Shown here piece by piece: positions 46,440-54,920 of a stretch of DNA of 64,000 nucleotides. Below the pieces are notes generated by a model that ran no database searches, was not told the DNA's origin, and saw only the letters and a list, made by a program, of their open reading frames with translations. Origin of the DNA: Ruegeria lacuscaerulensis (GTDB lineage: Bacteria; Pseudomonadota; Alphaproteobacteria; Rhodobacterales; Rhodobacteraceae); assembly GCF_013033355.1 (NCBI RefSeq), contig NZ_WQDY01000005.1:186001-250000 (forward strand), in the 5' to 3' direction. Each line of letters starts with the position of its first letter. The first letter of the stretch is position 1. The translations under genes were made by a program, and so were the position numbers.

Positions 46440-48872
46440 TCAACGTCGGCGTTTTGCGCGCAGTGTCGGATCAGCTTGGGTTGGATCCTCTGGCCACGGG
46501 TGTTTTGGATACTGGGCGCGCATATCCTTGCGAACGTCTTCGTACGAGCCGGCCCAGAACCCCGGTAAGTCCCGTGTGATCTGGATTGGGCGCTGGGCAG
46601 GGGACAGCAGAGTGATCTTGAGGGGCTCGCCGCCCACCATCGGATGGCGGGTTACTCCGAACAGTTCTTGCAACCGGACCGAGATTTCGGGGGCCGCACC
46701 GCCGTAGTCAATCGGCACTTTCCGACCCAAAGGTGTTTCGAATGATCCGGGCGCGCGTCGGTCCAGCTCCTGTGTCTGGTTCCAATCCAACCGGGCGCGC
46801 AATGCAGGTAGCAGGTCGAACTTTTTCCAGTCGTCAGCCGATCGCACGCCGGAGAGCATCGGCAGCAACCAGTCCTCTAACGACGCGGCCAGCCCGGCAG
46901 GCGAGAAGTCGGGCAGGTCAACGCCCTCGGCCCTGACCAATTCGACCCGCGCGGCCAGACGCGCCGATGCGCCGTTCAACCGCAGACCCAGATCGCGCAC
47001 TCCGTCCAGCATTGCCATAGCCAGTATGTCTTCGGGCACGTCTTTCCAAATGCGGTCGTCCAGAGTTATGGTACCCAGCCGCTCTTGCCGACGCGCAACA
47101 ACGCGGCGGTCCCGTTTGGACCAGACGCAGCTATCAACCCAGTCGATCTGATCCGCGAACAGATCGCGAATTTCGCGCTCGGATATTTGCGCGGCCATGC
47201 GCACACGCGCCTCACGGGGGTTGCCGTCGGTGTCTGTGACAACCAGATAAGGGCTCGCTGCCAAAGTGTCGGCACTGTCCAACACCACACCTTTTCCGCC
47301 AGACAGAACATATCGCGGATCGTCACCCTTGCGACGCTGGCCGATACGGTCGGGGTAGGCCAGCGCAGCCATGGCTGCGGGGCTCAGATCAGATGGCTTT
47401 CCATTTCGGCGCAGCCGCTTGGCTTCGGCCTTTATGCGGTCAATTGCCCCCGAATTCACTTGCCAGATGCGATTGCGCTGAAAAGCGCGCAGATCGCGTA
47501 GTGCTTCTAGCCGCAGCAACATATCGGTCGGCGCGCCGCGCAGCGGGTCTCGTTCGGCCATCAGCGCGGCCAGAGAAGATGCGTCCGACCCGGCACGCTC
47601 TAGCATGTGGCCTAACCGGGGATGCAGGGGCAGGGCCGAAAGGGCGCGTCCGTGATCGGTGATCCGCCCCTTGCCGTCCAAAGCGCCCAACATGGTCAAC
47701 AAGCTGCGGGCTTCGGCCATGGTGCCTTCGGGCGGAGGGGTCAGAAAAGCGAGGTCGTTTGATTCAGCCCCCCAAAGCGCAAGCTCCAGCGCCAGACCGG
47801 TTAGGTCGGCGGCTTCGATCTCGGCTGGGGGGTAGGCCGCGAGCGCGCCCTCTTCTCCTTTGGACCAAAGGCGATAGCAGACCCCTTCTGCCACGCGCCC
47901 CGCGCGGCCTGCGCGCTGGGTAGCCTCGGCACGTGTGACGCGTTCGGTGACCAACCTGGACATCCCCGAGCCCGGATCAAACCGCGCGCGTCGCGCCTGC
48001 CCCATATCGACCACAACACGAATATCTGGAATGGTCAGAGAGGTTTCGGCAATCGACGTGGCAAGAACGATCTTACGCCCCTCCTCAATCGGAGCTATGG
48101 CCTTGCGTTGTGCTGCAAAGGGCATTGCGCCGAACAGGGGGCGCAGCGTGCATCTGTTAGGCAAGCGTCCGGCCAAAGCGGCCTCGGCGCGGCGAATTTC
48201 ACCTTCCCCGGGCAGGAACACAAGCATCCCACCTGCCGTTTCACGCTCGGCCTGAACCACCAGATCGACCAACGCATCCAACCGCCGTGCTTGCGGACCA
48301 AGCGGGCGGTCCAGCCAGCGTGTCTCGACCGGAAAACTGCGGCCCGCAGACGTCACTAGCGGAGCGCCCATCAAATGTCCGACCGGTTCAGCGTCCAATG
48401 TCGCGGACATTGCCAGCAGGATCAGATCGTCGCGCAGCGCGCCCATCACTTCGAGGCAAAGCGCCAGCCCTAGATCGGCATTCAAGGACCGTTCGTGGAA
48501 TTCATCGAAGATCACCGCGCTGACGCCGGGCAGATCGGGTTCGGATTGCAGCATCCGGGTCAGAATGCCTTCGGTCACAACCTCGATCCGGGTGGATTTG
48601 GACACTTTTGCCTCGCCACGCACCCGGTAGCCGATAGTTTCCCCCACGCGCTCGCCCAGCGTTTCGGCCATGCGTTCCGCTGCGGCACGGGCAGCCAGCC
48701 GACGGGGTTCCAGCATCACGATCTTGTCAGCGCACAGCCCTGCCTCGAGCATTGCTAAAGGCACACGAGTCGTCTTGCCCGCGCCCGGGGGCGCTTGCAG
48801 CACGGCGCGCCCCGAAGCTCGTAGGGCGTCCAGCAGATCGGGGATGGCGTCTTCAATGGGCAGGCGAGTCAT
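46440..48872 (-). CDS. hrpB: ATP-dependent helicase HrpB
   Basis: An 810-aa DEAH-type RNA helicase. It has Walker A APPGAGKTTRVPLAM (about residues 27-41), IFDEFHERSL as motif II (DEFH, about 116-125), a SAT motif, QRAGRAGRVAEG as motif VI (about 320), an HA2 domain and the long HrpB C-terminal domain. The biological role of HrpB is unclear; it is conserved and cytoplasmic. I choose the ATG at 48872; a TTG six codons upstream is less likely. Confidence 0.95.
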   Translation of the reverse strand: MTRLPIEDAIPDLLDALRASGRAVLQAPPGAGKTTRVPLAMLEAGLCADKIVMLEPRRLAARAAAERMAETLGERVGETIGYRVRGEAKVSKSTRIEVVTEGILTRMLQSEPDLPGVSAVIFDEFHERSLNADLGLALCLEVMGALRDDLILLAMSATLDAEPVGHLMGAPLVTSAGRSFPVETRWLDRPLGPQARRLDALVDLVVQAERETAGGMLVFLPGEGEIRRAEAALAGRLPNRCTLRPLFGAMPFAAQRKAIAPIEEGRKIVLATSIAETSLTIPDIRVVVDMGQARRARFDPGSGMSRLVTERVTRAEATQRAGRAGRVAEGVCYRLWSKGEEGALAAYPPAEIEAADLTGLALELALWGAESNDLAFLTPPPEGTMAEARSLLTMLGALDGKGRITDHGRALSALPLHPRLGHMLERAGSDASSLAALMAERDPLRGAPTDMLLRLEALRDLRAFQRNRIWQVNSGAIDRIKAEAKRLRRNGKPSDLSPAAMAALAYPDRIGQRRKGDDPRYVLSGGKGVVLDSADTLAASPYLVVTDTDGNPREARVRMAAQISEREIRDLFADQIDWVDSCVWSKRDRRVVARRQERLGTITLDDRIWKDVPEDILAMAMLDGVRDLGLRLNGASARLAARVELVRAEGVDLPDFSPAGLAASLEDWLLPMLSGVRSADDWKKFDLLPALRARLDWNQTQELDRRAPGSFETPLGRKVPIDYGGAAPEISVRLQELFGVTRHPMVGGEPLKITLLSPAQRPIQITRDLPGFWAGSYEDVRKDMRAQYPKHPWPEDPTQADPTLRAKRRR

Positions 48873-49025
48873 GCGGGCTTTATCCGCCAAGCATCGGGCC
48901 GCGTCCAGTTCTGTGGTTTGCGGGTGACGACCTGCTTACATCCAGACGGATTCCGGCGCAGTCCGGTCTGGACAAATCGGCTTCAGCGACGGCAAGTAGT
49001 CGTGCCGCAAAAGATCGGGGTTAAA

Positions 49026-50015
49026 ATGGAAATAGACAGCCTGAGTGACAGGATTTTAAACGGGGATCGGCGCGCGCTGGCCCGTGCAATAACCTTGGTA
49101 GAAAGCGGCCGCGCCGACCACCGAGCGCAGGCCAGCGAATTGCTGGCGCGTCTCGCAGGCGCGGGGAGACAGGCATTGCGGATTGGGCTGTCAGGTACGC
49201 CGGGCGTCGGTAAATCCACGTTCATCGAAAGCTTTGGCATGATGCTGATCAGTCAGGGATTGCGCGTGGCGGTTCTGGCCGTCGATCCCAGTTCGACCCG
49301 TTCTGGGGGCTCGATTTTGGGCGACAAGACCCGGATGGAGCGCCTAAGCCGGGAACCTGCCGCCTTTATCCGACCTTCCCCCAGCCAAAGCCATTTGGGC
49401 GGTGTTGCGCGTCGAACGCGCGAAGCCATCGCCCTGTGCGAGGCAGCTGGGTTTGACGTGGTTTTGATTGAAACGGTTGGAGTAGGGCAGTCGGAAACCG
49501 TGGTGTCCGAGATGTCAGACCTGTTTCTTTTGCTGCTGGCCCCTGCAGGTGGGGACGAGCTGCAAGGGGTCAAGCGCGGTATTATGGAGATGGCCGACAT
49601 TATTCTTGTCAACAAGGCGGATGGAGATCTCAAGGCAACGGCCACACGGACCTGTGCCGACTATGCAGGAGCGCTGCGTTTGCTGAGAAAGCGCCCGCAA
49701 GACCCTGAAGGATTCCCCAAGGCCATGACGGTCTCTGCGGTTGAAGAGCATGGGCTTGAGCAATCCTGGGACGAAATGCGCTCTTTAACAAATTGGCGCA
49801 AGGAAAGCGGTTATTGGTCCACGAACAGAGCGGAGCAGGCGCAGTTCTGGTTTGAACAGGAAGTGCGCAATGCGCTCTTGTCGCGGCTTGCGACCCCACA
49901 GGCCCGCGCCGAGATGGAACGGCTGGGCAACGCGGTTCGAGAAGAGGGACTAAGCCCGTCAGTGGCGGCAGAAACACTGTTATCGAACCTGATGCCAGGC
50001 CAGGGATACTCCTGA
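49026..50015 (+). CDS. meaB: MeaB-type GTPase, methylmalonyl-CoA mutase chaperone
   Basis: A 329-aa G3E P-loop GTPase of the MeaB/ArgK family. It has Walker A GLSGTPGVGKSTFIESFG (about residues 56-73), VLAVDPSSTRSGGSILGDKTRM, VLIETVGVGQSE (Walker B/switch, about 148-159) and the base-specificity NKAD (about 205). The family protects and reactivates B12-dependent methylmalonyl- or ethylmalonyl-CoA mutases. No mutase gene is in the window; in many Rhodobacteraceae mutase and chaperone genes are unlinked. The ATG is 37 codons into the open frame, where conservation begins. Confidence 0.93.
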   Translation: MEIDSLSDRILNGDRRALARAITLVESGRADHRAQASELLARLAGAGRQALRIGLSGTPGVGKSTFIESFGMMLISQGLRVAVLAVDPSSTRSGGSILGDKTRMERLSREPAAFIRPSPSQSHLGGVARRTREAIALCEAAGFDVVLIETVGVGQSETVVSEMSDLFLLLLAPAGGDELQGVKRGIMEMADIILVNKADGDLKATATRTCADYAGALRLLRKRPQDPEGFPKAMTVSAVEEHGLEQSWDEMRSLTNWRKESGYWSTNRAEQAQFWFEQEVRNALLSRLATPQARAEMERLGNAVREEGLSPSVAAETLLSNLMPGQGYS

Positions 50016-50123
50016 AGACAAGAATTGCGTGATGTGAACCGAGTTTCCCGTACTGCGTGCGGGGGGCTGTCGAGTGCGCGTAAAGATGGTATTGTGATCG
50101 TATAAATCGCAGGACCTGAGACT

Positions 50124-51275
50124 ATGCCTCGTATCAATGGGACCAACAGTGGCGATGATATTGACGTCACAAACGACAGCGGGACGCTGAACGGCACTCC
50201 CCAAGGGTCTCCTATTGATAACATTCGCGGTCGAGGCGGCGATGACGATATCACGGTCACGGACAGCACGATTTCCGACAACGTGGTTGGGAATACGGGT
50301 AACGACAACATCGTCATTTCCAATAGTACTGTGATTGGACGAGTCTCGGGCGGTGCAAATTCCGATACGATAACAGTCAGCGGGTCTGATGTCGGCTCTA
50401 TCAGGCTTGGGGCGGGTAATGACACGCTCAATTTCAGCAGTACGACCGTCAACGATGACGTCGTCGGCGGAAGCGGTACAGACACGCTGAACCTACCGGA
50501 AGGCACGGTCGTTAACGACGCCACATTCGGTACGTTCACGGTTGAGGCCGGGGTTGCCTATTCGGTGTCCAGTGGCACGTTCACGCTGCCGTCGGGCGCA
50601 ACCGTCACATACAGTGCTTTCGAAAACGGGTCGGGCGTGCCGTGCTTTACTCGAGACACCAAGATTTTGACGACCAAAGGTGACCGTTGCATCCAGACGC
50701 TGAAGGTTGGGGACGAAGTTCTGACGCTGGGACAAGGCGTGCAAGCGCTGCGATGGATTGGGCGACGCAGCATTTTCAAGGCAGATTTACAGGCCAACCC
50801 TCGTCTGCGACCAGTTCGTATATCAGCAGGGGCGCTTGGTGATGGCCTGCCGCACGAAGACCTTTTGGTATCGCGACAGCATCGAATGCTAGTGCGGTCC
50901 TGGATCGCGCAGCGAATGTTTGGTGCGCCTGAAGTTCTTGTTGCCGCGATCAGACTTGTTGATACGCCCGGCATTTTCGTTGACGAGAACGTGGATGAGG
51001 TGGAGTATTTCCACCTGCTGTTTGATGCGCATCAGGTTGTTTTTGCCGGAGGAGCGCCGACTGAAAGCCTTTTCACCGGTGTTGAGGCGTTGCGGGCGTT
51101 GGACCCCAATGCGCGGCGTGAGATTTTCGAGATTTTCCCAGACTTGGCCAAGGGTCTTCCCACGCGAGAAACCGCCAGATTGATACCTGAGGCACGGCAG
51201 CAAGCCCGGTTGTTGGAACGCCATCTTAAAAACGGTAAACCGCTTTTGTGGTCGCAATCGGGACCTGCTGGCTGA
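50124..51275 (+). CDS. Hint-domain protein with RTX-like N-terminal repeats
   Basis: A 383-aa protein lacking a Sec signal. Residues about 1-150 carry degenerate calcium-binding-like nonapeptides (RGRGGDDDITV, GNTGNDNIVI, LGAGNDTLNF, GGSGTDTLNL), the style of RTX/type I secreted proteins. The Hint_2 domain begins at Cys in PCFTRDTKILTTKGDRCIQTLKVGD (about residue 174), with VSRQHRMLVRSWIAQRM (about 250) and YFHLLFDAHQVVFAGG (about 296). It is a paralogue of the Hint domain at 35239 with an unrelated N-terminal module. Self-cleavage is possible but not shown. Confidence 0.85.
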   Translation: MPRINGTNSGDDIDVTNDSGTLNGTPQGSPIDNIRGRGGDDDITVTDSTISDNVVGNTGNDNIVISNSTVIGRVSGGANSDTITVSGSDVGSIRLGAGNDTLNFSSTTVNDDVVGGSGTDTLNLPEGTVVNDATFGTFTVEAGVAYSVSSGTFTLPSGATVTYSAFENGSGVPCFTRDTKILTTKGDRCIQTLKVGDEVLTLGQGVQALRWIGRRSIFKADLQANPRLRPVRISAGALGDGLPHEDLLVSRQHRMLVRSWIAQRMFGAPEVLVAAIRLVDTPGIFVDENVDEVEYFHLLFDAHQVVFAGGAPTESLFTGVEALRALDPNARREIFEIFPDLAKGLPTRETARLIPEARQQARLLERHLKNGKPLLWSQSGPAG

Positions 51276-51435
51276 ACAAACAAAGTTGGCGTAAAGAATC
51301 CGCGCGATCCGTCTTGACCCTTCCGTCGATTCCCACTACACGCATCCAACCAGTTTTCGGGCGCGACTTCGGGTTGCGCCCCTTGTGATTTGGCCGAGGT
51401 GTTATGCCGGGCCTCCAGAAACAAAGGAAGAAACC

Positions 51436-51723
51436 ATGTCGCGCCGTTGCGAACTGACCGGAAAAGGCCCGATGACTGGCAACAATGTCAGCCACGCCAA
51501 AAACAGAACTCGTCGTCGTTTCCTGCCGAACCTGAACGACGTTACCCTGCAGTCGGAAACCCTGGGTCGTGGCGTAAAGCTGCGCATCTCGGCGGCTGCT
51601 CTGCGCTCGGTCGACCACCGCGGTGGTCTGGACGCGTTCCTGGCCAAAGCCAAGGACGACGAACTGTCGGCTAACGCGCTGAAAGTGAAAAAGGAAATCG
51701 CCAAGGCGCAAGCCTCGGCCTAA
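51436..51723 (+). CDS. rpmB: 50S ribosomal protein L28
   Basis: A 95-aa basic ribosomal protein, the usual alphaproteobacterial length. [23 protein letters not shown] and [21 protein letters not shown] are the family's signature N-terminus, followed by [25 protein letters not shown] precedes the chosen ATG; 17 upstream codons are open but not conserved. A strong terminator follows. Confidence 0.98.
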   Translation: MSRRCELTGKGPMTGNNVSHAKNRTRRRFLPNLNDVTLQSETLGRGVKLRISAAALRSVDHRGGLDAFLAKAKDDELSANALKVKKEIAKAQASA

Positions 51724-51747
51724 GCCTTTTTCACATGTAAAATATTC

Positions 51748-51779
51748 GGCCCTGTACCCATGATGGCGCAGGGCCTTTT
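51748..51779 (+). terminator. Rho-independent terminator of rpmB
   Basis: GGCCCTG (51748-51754) pairs with CAGGGCC (51769-51775), followed by TTTTC. It lies 24 bases after the rpmB stop. Confidence 0.85.
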
Positions 51780-51904
51780 CTATTGCATCAAAGCCAAAAA
51801 GCGCGATTTGGTGACAATCCGTGGATATGGAGTGATTTTGTTCACATACCTCCGCTCTGAATGACGTTATGTTTAAGCATATTCATCCGACGGAGATCAT
51901 TCTC

Positions 51905-52054
51905 ATGTCTTTCAAATCTCTCGAATCTTTCTCCCTGTTGGCCGCTTTTTTCGGCAAAACCTTTGGGACATGTTTTCGGATGCAACGTCAGGTGAACAGG
52001 TTGCATACAAGCCTGACCAAAGGGTCTGTCAAGCGTACCGAACGGGACGGTTGA
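51905..52054 (+). CDS. Possible small protein, 49 aa
   Basis: An open frame from ATG 51905 with GGAGA 8 bases upstream encodes MSFKSLESFSLLAAFFGKTF, a short aromatic-rich amphipathic or membrane-associated helix. A basic tail (RMQRQVNRLHTSLTKGSVKRTERDG) follows. No family is recognised. It sits between the rpmB terminator and a second strong terminator at 52074, so it belongs to its own short transcript. A regulatory RNA using the same transcript is an alternative. An in-frame ATG at 51869 lacks a Shine-Dalgarno. Confidence 0.45.
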   Translation: MSFKSLESFSLLAAFFGKTFGTCFRMQRQVNRLHTSLTKGSVKRTERDG

Positions 52055-52073
52055 TACTTTCCTCCTGACCCAC

Positions 52074-52110
52074 GGGCTTCAAGCGTATTCGATTGCGCTT
52101 GAAGCCCTCT
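52074..52110 (+). terminator. Perfect 12-bp stem terminator after the small ORF
   Basis: GGGCTTCAAGCG (52074-52085) and CGCTTGAAGCCC (52096-52107) pair perfectly over a 10-base loop, followed by TCTTAA. It lies 20 bases after the small ORF stop and 31 bases before the next gene, insulating the copper genes from upstream transcription. Confidence 0.65.
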
Positions 52111-52137
52111 TAACGTCCGGCCTATATCAAAGGCGAA

Positions 52138-52488
52138 ATGAAAGCTGTTCTGCATAAGACGTTGCCTTTTGTATTGTCGCTGCTTGTCTTGCTCACCGGG
52201 CAAGGAGTAGCCGCGTCTAGGGGCATGGAAACTGCCGTTGGGCAGATGGTCTTGTGTACCGGAGACGGCCCTGTGGTCGTCTATACGGATGCGGATGGAC
52301 AACCCACGCAGCCTCCGCATTTCTGTCCGGACTATGCGATGACGTTGCTTGGGGCGGTCCTTGATGTTTCGTCCCGCGTGCCCGAAGCGCCAAAGCCCGA
52401 TCAGGTTCAACCCGCACGGACACGCCGCAACCTGATTGCGGCACCAATTCCACATCACCCTGCGCGGGCTCCTCCTGTCGTGTTCTGA
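52138..52488 (+). CDS. Small secreted DUF2946-like protein
   Basis: A 116-aa protein with an N-terminal signal or anchor helix (LPFVLSLLVLLTGQGVAAS). The core MVLCTGDGPVVVYTDADGQPT...PHFCPDY resembles the DUF2946 family often found beside copper chaperones, where the usual ending is CPDC. Here the second Cys is replaced by Tyr, and the tail is Pro/Arg-rich. It lies 41 bases upstream of the PCu(A)C chaperone gene on the same strand. A link to copper handling is inferred from context. Confidence 0.65.
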   Translation: MKAVLHKTLPFVLSLLVLLTGQGVAASRGMETAVGQMVLCTGDGPVVVYTDADGQPTQPPHFCPDYAMTLLGAVLDVSSRVPEAPKPDQVQPARTRRNLIAAPIPHHPARAPPVVF

Positions 52489-52529
52489 CAATCAACTTAT
52501 TCTCAGACACTTAAAGCAGGAGAAGCCAG

Positions 52530-53003
52530 ATGCGCTTTTCATTCAAACTATTGGCCACTCTGGCCGCCGCCACCATTGCAACCGCCGCAGTGGCACAGGA
52601 TTCGATTGCCGTCGAAGATGCTTATGCGCGTTCGTCCGGCAAGACTGCCAAAGCCGGTGCGGCGTTCATGATGATCGAAAACACCGGTGACGCAGATGAC
52701 CGGTTGATCGCCGTTGAATCTGAGGCTGCGGCGCGGGTTGAACTGCACACGCATGAGGTTGATGCCAACGGCGTTGCCAAGATGATCCATGTCGAGCAAG
52801 GGTTCGTGATCCCGGCGGGTGAAGCTCGTGCGCTGAAACGCGGAGGGGACCACGTCATGTTCATGGGGCTGACGGCGCCTTTCGAAGAAGGATCCACTGT
52901 CCCCGTCACTTTGATCTTCGAAAAGGCAGGCGAGGTCGAGGTCGACATTCCGGTTGATCTGAAGCGTCACGACGCTGGTGGGCACGGGTCGCATTCGCAC
53001 TGA
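52530..53003 (+). CDS. Periplasmic copper chaperone PCu(A)C
   Basis: A 157-aa protein with a Sec signal (cleavage after AVAQ, about residue 22) and a PCu(A)C cupredoxin-like domain. The Cu(I)-binding His and Met set is visible: HTHEVDANGVAKM (about residues 73-85) and GGDHVMFMGL (about 106-115). A His-rich tail (GGHGSHSH) may add metal sites. PCu(A)C delivers copper to cytochrome oxidase with Sco/CtaG, none of which is in the window. AGGAG precedes the ATG. Confidence 0.92.
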   Translation: MRFSFKLLATLAAATIATAAVAQDSIAVEDAYARSSGKTAKAGAAFMMIENTGDADDRLIAVESEAAARVELHTHEVDANGVAKMIHVEQGFVIPAGEARALKRGGDHVMFMGLTAPFEEGSTVPVTLIFEKAGEVEVDIPVDLKRHDAGGHGSHSH

Positions 53004-53048
53004 AGCTACGCGCGTCTTCGCGCCGCTTTGCGGCGGTCATCCACGCGT

Positions 53049-53074
53049 CAGGCCGGGCTGAGCCCGGCCTGTTT
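53049..53074 (+). terminator. Terminator after the copper chaperone gene
   Basis: CAGGCCGGGC and GCCCGGCCTG form a perfect 10-bp stem with a TGA loop (53049-53071), followed by TTTG. It lies between convergent genes, in the plus orientation. Confidence 0.75.
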
Positions 53075-53083
53075 GCGTCGAGT

Positions 53084-53692
53084 CTAGCGGTTGACGACGC
53101 GCATCGAAACGCGGTCGCGGGCGGATTTGAAACGCAATGCGAGGAAGATCATGACCCCCGAGAAGGCCAGCGCCGAGAACGCAATGGCCCAGCCCAGTGC
53201 CACCATTCCGCTGCCTGGCCAGAACATCAGAACCAGCCCAATCAGCAACGCGACGATCCCTGAATTGCGGAAGGTTGCCGAATCTGGATGCTGATCCGGT
53301 ATTTGTCGCCACGCTGCCAGCGAACCGACGCCAACAATCAGGGCCCATGCACCCAAAAGGAAGAAGGTCAGTCGCGCCACGCCCTCGGGCCAGATCAGAA
53401 GGACCAGCCCAATAAGCAAAGCGCCTATTCCGAATCCTCCGATCAGGCCGCGTCGACCGAACCCAAACAGGGTGACGCCGCCGTCAAGCACCAGTAGCAG
53501 ACCGACTAGACGCAACAGAAGCGAAATGCTGCCCGTCGGCCAGAACAACGCTGCAACCCCCAACACACCGGCGAGAATGCCGCGCAACAAAAAAGTCCAC
53601 CACAGATTGGCCAGCTGCTCTCCCATCGCTTCGCGACCGTCCAGGCTGTGGCTATCAAGGATTTCTTCGTGCGGCGTATGAGGGTCGGTCAT
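53084..53692 (-). CDS. HdeD family (DUF308) membrane protein
   Basis: A 202-aa inner-membrane protein with three repeats of paired helices. Each carries the family's LIGLVLLIWPEG / LIGLVLMFWPGS / LGVAALFWPTGS motif, the acid-resistance HdeD (DUF308) pattern. The N-terminal 25 residues are hydrophilic. In E. coli HdeD supports acid resistance at high density; the role here is unproven. GGAGG lies before the chosen ATG, while an upstream frame of 20 codons has none. Confidence 0.88.
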   Translation of the reverse strand: MTDPHTPHEEILDSHSLDGREAMGEQLANLWWTFLLRGILAGVLGVAALFWPTGSISLLLRLVGLLLVLDGGVTLFGFGRRGLIGGFGIGALLIGLVLLIWPEGVARLTFFLLGAWALIVGVGSLAAWRQIPDQHPDSATFRNSGIVALLIGLVLMFWPGSGMVALGWAIAFSALAFSGVMIFLALRFKSARDRVSMRVVNR

Positions 53693-53752
53693 GTGGGCCT
53701 CCGGTTGTGGTCGCGGGTTCAGTATACAATAAATCTCTTTTGTATCTGACAT

Positions 53753-54448
53753 CTATTGTTGCCCCAGCAGGTCGTCGACCCAGCGTGGGACTGTTTCCGA
53801 CGCCGGGCCGAGGATGACCGTTTCAAAGCTGGACGCGCCATCCGAGGGTTCAAGGTTTAATTCGACGGTCCGTGCACCAGCATTGGCAGCCTCGTGCACG
53901 AAAGCGGCGGCCGGATAGACCTGCCCAGAAGTTCCGATCGAAGCAAAGATCGCAGCCTCGGAAAGGTGATCGTAGATGGTTTCCATGTGATAAGGCATCT
54001 CTCCGAACCAAACTACGTCGGGTCTGGCAGACGGTGCGGCACATGCGGGACAGGATTCACCCACGGACATCTCCGGGGGGGCAACCCAGCGGTGGTCGCA
54101 CGCGGCGCAAAGCGCCCCTGCAAGGGTTCCGTGCATATGAAGAACGTTTTTGGCCCCGCCGGCTTCGTGCAGGCTATCTACGTTTTGGGTCACGATCACA
54201 ACATCACCGGGCCAGTTGCGTTGCAACCGGGTCAGCGCTTGATGGGCCGGATTAGGTTGCGCGTTCGCCGCCTGAATGCGGCGGGCATTGTAGAACCCCT
54301 GTACCAAAGCCGGGTCACGCGCAAACCCTTCGGGTGTAGCGACATCTTCTATCCGATGCTGAGACCAAAGCCTGCCTTCGTCCCGAAATGTGCCCAACCC
54401 GCTTTCGGCCGAGATTCCTGCTCCGGTCAGGATGACAATCTTTTCCAT
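53753..54448 (-). CDS. cobB: SIR2-family NAD-dependent deacylase
   Basis: Removes acyl groups from lysines using NAD. The 231-aa class III (CobB-like) sirtuin has GAGISAESGLGTFRDEGRLW (about residues 8-27), TQNVDSLHEAGG (about 95-106), the catalytic His in LHMHGTL (about 110-116), and a zinc ribbon with CAACDH and CPACA. Tyr and Arg residues of the succinyl-lysine pocket are not clear, so substrate preference is open. GAGGTAGGA precedes the ATG. It is divergent from the LMW phosphatase with only 28 bases between starts. Confidence 0.92.
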   Translation of the reverse strand: MEKIVILTGAGISAESGLGTFRDEGRLWSQHRIEDVATPEGFARDPALVQGFYNARRIQAANAQPNPAHQALTRLQRNWPGDVVIVTQNVDSLHEAGGAKNVLHMHGTLAGALCAACDHRWVAPPEMSVGESCPACAAPSARPDVVWFGEMPYHMETIYDHLSEAAIFASIGTSGQVYPAAAFVHEAANAGARTVELNLEPSDGASSFETVILGPASETVPRWVDDLLGQQ

Positions 54449-54476
54449 TCCTACCTCACACGTTACACCTTGGTGC

Positions 54477-54920
54477 ATGAGCCACCGTATCCTGTTTGTC
54501 TGTTTGGGCAATATCTGCCGTTCACCCGCTGCCGAGGGCGTGTTTCGCGCCCGTGCACCACATTATGCGACTGATAGCGCCGGGACCTCGAGCTGGCATG
54601 TCGGCGACCCGCCCTATGGGCCGATGCAGAAGGCAGCAATGGCACGGGGGGTAGCACTGGGCGATTTGCGCGCCCGGAAATTTGTGGCCGAGGATTTCAA
54701 CCGGTTTGATTTGATCCTTGGTATGGATGCCGACAACATCGCCAATATCGAGGATCTGCGCCCCGAGGGCAGCGACACTCCGGTCCGCTTGCTGACCGAT
54801 TTTGCCCTAGAAACCTGCGCGGACCATGTGCCCGACCCCTATTACACCCGTGATTTTGACGGAGCTTTGGACTTGATCGAGGCCGCTGTGGAAGGCCTCG
54901 CCGCTCATCTGCGTGGTTAG
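54477..54920 (+). CDS. Low molecular weight protein-tyrosine phosphatase
   Basis: A 147-aa cytoplasmic phosphatase. The P-loop FVCLGNICRSP (C-x5-R, residues about 7-17) is at the N-terminus, and the general-acid DPYY motif in VPDPYYTRDFD is near residue 120. Family members dephosphorylate tyrosine in proteins or small substrates. There is no obvious Shine-Dalgarno before the ATG, so translation may be leaderless or start upstream. Its TAG stop shares TTAG with the convergent LysR gene. Confidence 0.92.
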   Translation: MSHRILFVCLGNICRSPAAEGVFRARAPHYATDSAGTSSWHVGDPPYGPMQKAAMARGVALGDLRARKFVAEDFNRFDLILGMDADNIANIEDLRPEGSDTPVRLLTDFALETCADHVPDPYYTRDFDGALDLIEAAVEGLAAHLRG

